Of a DNA stretch of 64,000 nt, positions 56,362 to 64,000 are shown piece after piece (position 1 is the first letter of the stretch; each line of letters opens with the position of its first letter). This stretch comes from Megascapheus bottae (taxonomy: Eukaryota; Chordata; Mammalia; Rodentia; Geomyidae): assembly GCA_024803745.1 (NCBI GenBank), contig JANJXV010000002.1, positions 39,019,001 through 39,083,000 on the forward strand, written 5' to 3'. The translations under genes were made by a program, and so were the position numbers. Under the pieces are notes generated by a model, which did no database searches, was not told where the DNA came from, and saw only the letters and a list, made by a program, of their open reading frames with translations.

Positions 56362-58154
56362 TCCATATATTTTTATTGTAATTAATAGAAGGGTTACAAT
56401 ACATTAGCCAGATGGAAGGTGCATTACTTCACGTACATTGATACCCTTTCTCATGTCTTGGTCCCCATTTCCCTCCCCCCACCCCCACCCCTCATCTTGG
56501 TTTCCCCCCTTTCCTATCCAATTTCAAATAACCAAATACACATATATCCAATATATCAGATAACAAAGTGGAATACTGTAACAATATGAGATAACCAAGG
56601 GACAGCAAAAGAGATGAGATATAACATAGTACATTAAGGACAACAATCATTCATTATATGGCTTTTGTTTCTATATCTTAGAGATACTTTCAATTAGTGT
56701 CATACTGTATGGCCTTCTGTATTTAGGTTTTGCTCTATTGCAAATCTTTGCTGGAAGAGTCCAAGGTTTCTACTGATTATGGCAAATGAGGGAAACCATT
56801 AAGCCTATGTTCCTTTGAGTCTGGCTTACTTCACTTAATATGATTTTTTCTAAGTATTTCCATTCCTTACAAATGGGGAGATATCATTCTGACAGCAGCA
56901 TAGAATTCCATTGTGTATAAATACCACATCTTGTTGATCCACTCATCAAGTGAGGGACATCTAGGTTGGTTCCATATCTTTGCAATGGTAAATAGTGCAG
57001 CAATGAACATTGTTGTTCTGGTGGATTTAGTATGTCTTTGTTTCTGGATGACTGGGTAAATGCCAAGTAATGGAATTGCTGGGTCAAAGCCTCGCATGCT
57101 CCTGGATTGGAAGAACCAACATCGTGAAAATGACAGTCTTGCCAAGGGCTATGTACAAATTTAACACAATACCCATCAATATCCCGATGTCATTCTTTAA
57201 AGAAATAGAAGAGGCAATCCAAAATTTCATATGGAATAATAAAAGACCCCGTATAGCAAAAACACTTCTTAGCAGAAAGAACAGAGCAGGAGGAATTTCA
57301 ATACTAAACTTTAGACTCTATTACAAAGCTATAGTGAACAAAACAATTTGGTAATAGCACAAGAACAGGCCTGAAGATCAATGGAGTACAACTGAGTACC
57401 CAGATATTAGCCCACAGAGCTATGGCCACCTAATCTTTGACAAGGAAGCCAAAAAAAATAGAATGGAAGAAAGACAGCCTCTTCAACAAGCGGTACTGGT
57501 AGAACTGGTTAAGCACCTGCAGAAAACTAAAGTTGGAATCTTCTTTGTCACTCTGCACTAGAATTAACTCCAAATGGATCAAAGACCTCGAGGTAAAAGG
57601 TGACACACTGAAAACTTTACAAGAAGGAATAGGAGACACACTAGGCCTCCCTGGCACAGGTCGAAACTTTCTTAATAAGGACCAACAATCATAGCAAATA
57701 AGAGAAAGGCTGGATAAGTGGGACTGCATTAAACTGCAGAGCTTTTGTATGGCAAAGGACATAGCTAGTAAATTAATTAGGAAGCCTACAGAGTGGGAAA
57801 AGATCTTCACTAACCATACAACAGACAAAGGCCTCATATCTAAAATATATCAACAGCTCAAAAAATTTAATCACTCCAAAACTAATCTCCAAAGTAACAA
57901 CCATCCCATCAAAAGATGGGCCAAAGACTTAAAGAGAGTCTTCTCTGAAGAAGAAACAAAAATGGCCTATAGACACATGAAGAAATGCTCAACATCTCTG
58001 GTCATAAAAGCAATGCAAATCCAAACACCTCTAAGATTACACCTCACTCCAGTTAGAATGGCCAGGATCAAGAAAACTAAGAACAACAGATGCTGGAGGG
58101 GATGTGACCGGAAGGGATCACTGCTACAATGCTGGTGGGAGTGCAAACTGGTTG
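56362..58154 (-). mobile_element. LINE-1 with inverted 5' part (twin-primed)
   Basis: The sense direction is minus. The 3' part, 56362 to about 57087, is the complement of the 3' UTR and ORF2 tail. The 5' part, about 57088-58154, is inverted, running + from 'CATGCTCCTGGATTGG' through '[19 protein letters not shown]', '[19 protein letters not shown]' (codons broken), '[13 protein letters not shown]' to 'CWWECKL'. About 60 bp of L1 between the parts is missing. A perfect 15-bp duplication, TATTTCATTATTTTT, is at 56347-56361 and 58155-58169. Confidence 0.95.
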
Positions 58155-58280
58155 TATTTCATTATTTTTATATCATCTCTGCCTTTCTTCTTATTTTTAC
58201 CTTCTTCTTGCTCTACCCTTACTCCTGCATTGCTCTTTTATGTGTGTTTCAATAAGGACTGATAGACTGGTTATTTTCTT

Positions 58281-59794
58281 TTTTTATATATTTTTTATTT
58301 TAATTAATAAAGGGTTACATGATATTTGCCAGATAGAAGGTGCATTAATTCGCATATATTGATACCCTTTCACATGTCTTGGTCCTCATTACCCTCCCCT
58401 GCACCCCCTCTCCCGTCTTGGTTTTCTCCCCTTCTCTATCCAATTTCAAATAACCAAATACAAATAAATCCAATATATCAGATAACAAAGTGAGACACTG
58501 TAACAATACGAGATAAGCAAGGGACAGCAAAAGAGATGAGAGATAACATAGTACATTAAGGACAACAATCATTCATTGTATGGCTTTTGTTTCAATATCT
58601 TGGAGGTCTTTTCAATTAGCTTCATAGTATATGGCCTTATGTATCAAGGTTTTGCTCTATTGCAGATCTCTGCTAGTAGAGCCCAAGGTTACTACTGATT
58701 ATGACAAATGAGGGAAACCATTGAGCCTAAGTTCCTTTGAGTCTGGCTTAGTTCACTTAATATGATTTTTTCTAAGACTTTCCATTTCCTAACAAATGGG
58801 GCGATGTCATTCTTTCTGACAGCAGCATAGAATTCCATTCTGTACAAATACCACAACTTGTTGATCCATTCATCAACTGAGGGACATCTAGGTTGGTTCC
58901 ATATTTTTGCTATGGTGAATAATGCTGCAATGAACATTGTTGAGGTAGTGGATATAGTATGCCCTAGTTTCTGGATCGTTGGGGAAATGCTGTACTGGTA
59001 CAAGAACAGGCCTGAAGACCAATGGAATAGAACTAAGGACCCAGATATTAAACCACAGACCTATAGCCACCTAATCTTTGACAAGGGAGCCAAAAAAATA
59101 GAATGGAAGAAAGACAGCCTCTTCAACAAGTGGTGCTGGCAGAACTGGTTAAGAACCTGCAGAAAACTAAAGTTGGAATCTTGTTTGTCACCCTGCACTA
59201 GAATTAACTCTAAATGGGTCAAAGACCTGGAGGTAAAAGCTGACACTGAAAACTTTACAAGAAGGAATAGGAGACACACGAGGCCTCCCTGGCACAGGTC
59301 GAAACTTTCTTAATAAGGACCAACAATCACAGCAAATAAGAGAAAGGCTGGATAAGTGGGACTGCATTAAACTGCAGAGCTTTTGTATGGCAAAGGACAT
59401 AGCTAGTAAACCAATTAGGAAGCCTACAGAGTGGGAAAACACCGGACAATGGCCTCATATCTAAAATATATCAACAGCTCAAAAAATTGAATCACTCCAA
59501 AACTAATCTCCAAAGTAACAACCATCCCATTAAACAATGGGCTAAAGACTTAAAGAGAGTCTTCTCTGAAGAAGAAACAAAAATGACCTATAGACACATG
59601 AAGAAATGCTCAACATCTCCGGTCATAAAAGAAATGCAAATCAAAACAACTCTAAGATTCCACCTTACTCCAGTTAGAATGGCCAGGATTAGGAAAATGA
59701 ATAACCAAAAATGCTGGAGGGAATGTGGCCTGAAGGTCTCACTACTACACTGTTGGTGGGTGTGCAAACTCATTCAACCACTATGGAAAGCAAT
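58281..59794 (-). mobile_element. LINE-1 with inverted 5' part (twin-primed)
   Basis: The sense direction is minus. The 3' part, 58281 to about 58976, is the complement of the 3' UTR and ORF2 tail (minus-strand '[19 protein letters not shown]', 'LSELSQTQRNLGSMVSLIC'). The inverted 5' part, about 58977-59794, runs + from 'GCCTGAAGACCAATGG' to 'CCACTATGGAAAGCAAT'. About 60 bp between the parts is lost. A 19-bp duplication, ATAGACTG(G/C)TTATTTTCTT, with one mismatch, is at 58262-58280 and 59795-59813. Confidence 0.95.
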
Positions 59795-59862
59795 ATAGAC
59801 TGCTTATTTTCTTCATTTCTTTTTCTCTCTGTTTCTCAAATGCTGTGTCTTCAAGTTCTTTT

Positions 59863-60297
59863 TATTTCATACATTTTTAATTGTAATTAATAGAAGGGTT
59901 ACATTATATTCACCAGATAGAAGGTGCATTACTTCACAAACATTGATATCCTTTCTCATGTTTTGGTCCCCATTTCCCTCCCCCCACCCTGCCGGTCATC
60001 TTGTTTTCCCCCCTCCCCTATCCTATTTCAAATAACCAAGTAAACATATACACAGTATATCAGACTACAAGGTAAGATATTGTAAAATGCTGTAACCATA
60101 TGAGATAACCAAGGGACAACAAAAGAGATTTGAGATAACCGTGCATTAAGGACAACAATCACTCATTATATGGCTTTTGTTTCTATATCCTGGAGGTCAT
60201 TTCATTTAGCATCATTCTGTATGGACTTATGTATCTAGGTTTTACCCTATTGTAAATCTCTGCCAGGAGAGCCCAAAGTTTCTGCTGATTATCTTTT
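59863..60297 (-). mobile_element. LINE-1 3' UTR only (5'-truncated)
   Basis: The complement of the L1 3' UTR from 'TTGTAATTAATAGAAGGGTT' to 'GCCAGGAGAGCCCAAAGTTT'. A short candidate duplication, GTTCTTTT, is at 59855-59862 and 60298-60305. No ORF2 codons beyond the terminus. Confidence 0.88.
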
Positions 60298-60305
60298 GTT
60301 CTTTT

Positions 60306-60490
60306 AGTGAGTAGTACTAGAGTTTTGAACTCAGAGTCTTGCCTTGCTAAACCTTCTTACTGCTGAGCTATATGTCTGTCAACTCCTGACTTTTGCTTAT
60401 CATTTTTGTGACAGAATCTCACTTCCATCATGTGCATCAGGTGTAGTCCAACTGTGTTAGGCTTCCTTGTGGGTAGAATAACAGGAATGA
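60306..60490 (-). mobile_element. Possible old ID/B1-like SINE
   Basis: 'GAGTTTTGAACTCAGAGTCT' and 'GCTAAACCTTCTTACTGCTG' resemble a reversed tRNA-like monomer; a B1-like partner is not certain. Confidence 0.3.
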
Positions 60491-63400
60491 ATGACCTGTC
60501 TTGTCCAGCTTTCCATTGAGAAACCTTTTCCTTTCAGACTATTCTCAAACCCTAATCCCCAAATCTCATACCTCCCCAAAGGCAAGTTTATATGCATAAG
60601 CTACAAGTACCCAGCTTTTATTTCTTACGTCAGTGCAAATATATTGTTGAAATATTTTAATGAATTTATCATTTCACTTCTGGTAGTTTTCTAATCATTA
60701 TTTTATTTACTTTATGTTTATAAATATATTTTTTTCTTTACCAAGACTATTTGACAGAGAAATTTGCTCATAATTTTTAGTGTTATTTCTCTTATTTCTT
60801 TGAGCTTACTTATAATAAATCACTTAAAGTCACCATATAGTGATCCTAATGGTTTGGTTTTCTTAAATTCAGTTTTATTACCTTTATTACTTTATTTTCT
60901 TCACTTCTGGTTCACCCTTTCCATTACCTGCATGTCTTCATATTTGCTGAACACAAGATATTTAAAACACAACAGTGTAAATTAGGAAATGAGCGATCTT
61001 CCTTTCAATACCCCACTGATGATTATTCATATTTTAGGGGTATGAGTTTGACAAATATCTTTTTTAAACTAATTTTGTGAAATCTCTAGTCTGTTTTATG
61101 TCTGGCCACTAAAGTCTTTACTTGGCTGCTTCATTAGTCAGTTATGGATTGAACAGAGATTTCTTCAAATGTCAACGTCTTGAATCAGTGAGTTTCTCAG
61201 ATTTTTTTTTTTGAGGGAATCTTATGCCTGTTGGGCTCTGCCTGCAAAGAACCACCACTTACAACTCTGCCTAACCATTCTCTTCCTGAGTGCCTAGAGC
61301 CTCAAGTCAGTTAGGGCAGTGGATGAGAGAATTTAAGGGCTTTCCTTAAAGGGGGATCCATGTGACTTCATGAATTACCAAGGGTCTGTCAGACCCTGCT
61401 AAGTAGTTCTCTTTTCTAAGGTTTTCCTTTGAAGTTTTCTTAACATCTTTTGATTTCAAATATTATTGCCTTCTCAGAAAGCCTTGTTTTTATGAATTTA
61501 GATTGCTTTGACCAATAACAAAAAAGGAAGGCTATTTTCACTGATTGAGCTTTGAGTCAAGTCCTATAAAAGTGAATTTTCAAGTAATCACTCACTAAAT
61601 CCAACAATGATACCTCTCTAGGGATGGGCCTTTGCAAGAACTCCCTACATGTCCTACTCCCTTAAGGGATCCCTAAAGGGATTTCCAGGACCATGAGCAA
61701 GGAAAGGGGATAATTAAATGTTTAGGAAAGATTTCTTGTTCAACAATAGCTAGTAATCTTTAGGGAACAAATGTTTTTCAGATTGTTGCAATGCTTCAAA
61801 TAACTGTTTTTGTTTCTTTCATCTTTCCAATTAAGTTTTTAAAATAAATTTACTATTATAGGAAAGGGGTACAGAGGGATTATATAAGTAGATAAAAAGT
61901 ACATTTCTTTTTGAACAATATGATCCCTTCCCTCCTCTCTTCCAGTTTTCCTTCCTGTCCCACTATGAGTTGGATAATTCAGTTTCAACATAGAATCTAG
62001 AGAGTATCCTTGCATTTGATTACTCTTTGTCCCACTATTTCTGTGCCCCACTCCTTAAAGACAAATAAAGGAACAAAGAAGAGGAGAAGAAATGAGAAGA
62101 AAAACAACAGAGAAGGAAAAGAAGCTATTGTTTCCATTTCCTGGGGTTCATTCCAACAAATACTATTTTATAAGTCCGATGTATATAGCTGTAGCTGTTT
62201 GCTCATGTGGTCCTCTCTTAAGAATAGCCTCCTTTGTTCTCACTGTATAAATGCCTAAAGATTTACATAGTTTACATTCATTGAAGCAGTGTTTACATCT
62301 CTTTGTTTTGTGAAGAAATTTGTGATACTATTTTGTGGTTCATTCTTGCTGTGGATTCTAAAATTTTCTTATTACTTGAACTCTCCAATGGCTTAATTTA
62401 CAAATTGCTTTTGAAAATCAATTCATTTAAATATGCATAATTCTCATCCCCACAAGTTATCTAGTCTACTTTGTTTCACTTCTATTAACTTATTATATTG
62501 TATATCTTAAATTCTGTCCTTTATTATATCCAAGTATAACCTCATCAAGTCGAAGAGTTAGATCTGAGGTCTTGATTGTGCCTATAGCTTAGTAAAGTTC
62601 TCAGCAGATAGTAGAAACCTGGATATCCCACATTAGATTTCCAATGCTTAGAAGAAATAAAATATTTTGATAATCAAAGCCAAATATTTCTTGCATAAAT
62701 GAATGCCAGCTTAATATTGTCAAGGTACCTCATGATTTTCTTCTGACTCTCTGTGCCCTATATGTTGTCTTATATTTCAGTCTTAAACTTGGCATCATAA
62801 ATTCAAATATCAGGGAAGAAGTGAACTATTCAGAATGAGAACTGTCTAATTACAGATCACACAGCCTCAATCCTAGAAACAAAACCTTCCCTCCATGATA
62901 ATAATTCATTCTAAAGTGTCTGTCCCTCCTTTTTCCTGCATAGGACCAAAAAAGGAAAAAAAAAAAAAAAGAAGGGAAAGACATACTTAGGTCACAGCAC
63001 TACAAAAAGGCTGTATGAGATGTATATGAGCACTATTTGCAATACAAATAGATACAATTGAACTCAGTTAGGAAATCAAGTTCCTCTAGTTTTGTAGTTT
63101 CTTATGAAGCTTTGATGACTCACAGCAAAAATGAACTGCAAGCATGCTTGCTCACTTTTGTGTGCAGGTAACCAGGATAATTTTATGTTGTACCACTGGT
63201 AAATTAAATTTTATGCAGACAAAGTTGATACCCATGAAGAATTTAGGCTTTCTGAAGCATGATGTTATATAAAATAAAATCACATTAATAAAATTAGTTC
63301 TATGCTTTAATCTTTAAAAGCAGCCTGTAGGAGAACTGCTTTGTACTAAGCAATTGGAAGAAAATTGGACTGTGATAGCTCATCTTAACCACAAAGAAGG

Positions 63401-64000
63401 CTGTAGGTAATAAAATAAAAATGCTTTCAGTGTGCAAACTAAAGGAAAGGACTTCCTTCAACAGCAGAACTCATATTAAGGAAAATTCACATGGATGATA
63501 TTGGTCATTCTAAAAATTTACCTGGCTTCCTATAGTTTTTTTATTAAAAATATTGGATCATTTAATTGTGAATTTAATCTAAATCAACTAATAAAATATT
63601 TTTATCACATTGCTTCTATAGTCCCAATTCCCTTTGAAGTCTTTCAGCACTACACCCTTATATTAGTTTATTCCTCCCTGACTGTCCCCATCATTGAATT
63701 TTTCCACTTCTGTTAGCTCCATCATTAAGCTAATATAAAATGTAGTTCATTGTGTGTCTGGTATGCATAGAATTGTTATAATGGCCCAGAAGCAAAACTG
63801 AACAAAACATAGTTTCTACCCTCTTAGTACATTGCTATTATTAGAATTATAGGAAATTCTTGCAATTATTTGGTGAGATAATAACATGCTATAATAAAAT
63901 ATGGTGAAAATGCTAATGGCACAAAGAAACTAAGGAAATGAACTTAATTTGTGGTAATAGATTAGTCTTCCTAAGGTAAGAACTATGAAACTTGTCTTGA
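60491..64000. other. AT-rich sequence, nothing assigned
   Basis: The last 3.5 kb shows no repeat family, exon or RNA gene that I can support. A poly(A) run lies near 62955-62972. Confidence 0.45.

Overview
This is AT-rich mammalian nuclear DNA from a rodent. The best taxonomic clue is a set of dimeric SINEs with a tRNA-Ala/ID-like left half and a 'Geo' right half. This IDL-Geo structure is, as I recall the literature, restricted to Geomyoidea (kangaroo rats, pocket mice, pocket gophers). B1/7SL-like SINEs, LINE-1 copies, eroded MIR elements and an ERVL-type LTR fragment fit the same placement. No complete protein-coding gene, tRNA, rRNA, CRISPR array or operon is visible. The window looks like a gene desert or the inside of a very large intron.

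Layout. 1-28.7 kb: mostly unassigned AT-rich sequence with scattered IDL-Geo and B1-Geo-like SINEs, microsatellites, MIR relics, an MLT2-like LTR fragment (about 13.9-14.3 kb) and one truncated L1 (15.5-16.3 kb). 28.7-32.7 kb: two L1s in opposite orientation, tail to tail. 36.9-39.4 kb: a B1-Geo-like SINE interrupted by an eroded, internally deleted class II endogenous retrovirus with both LTRs, a tRNA-Lys-like primer site, gag/pol remnants and a polypurine tract. 42-47 kb: an L1 3' end, SINEs, microsatellites and, on the minus strand at about 47.3-47.5 kb, the only stretch that reads like a host coding exon (65 open codons between a strong acceptor and a plausible donor; gene not recognised). 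52.1-60.3 kb: an L1 cluster with three 5'-inverted (twin-primed) copies, each with matching target-site duplications, one of which carries a nested 51-bp L1 insertion. 60.5-64 kb: nothing recognised.

Almost all long open reading frames belong to L1 ORF2 fragments (sense or antisense), SINEs, the retrovirus or microsatellites. I found no convincing new biological system. The most useful observations are the twin-priming cluster, the 51-bp L1 insertion, the ERV-in-SINE nest with a truncated 5' LTR, an internally duplicated SINE subfamily, and the unassigned candidate exon.
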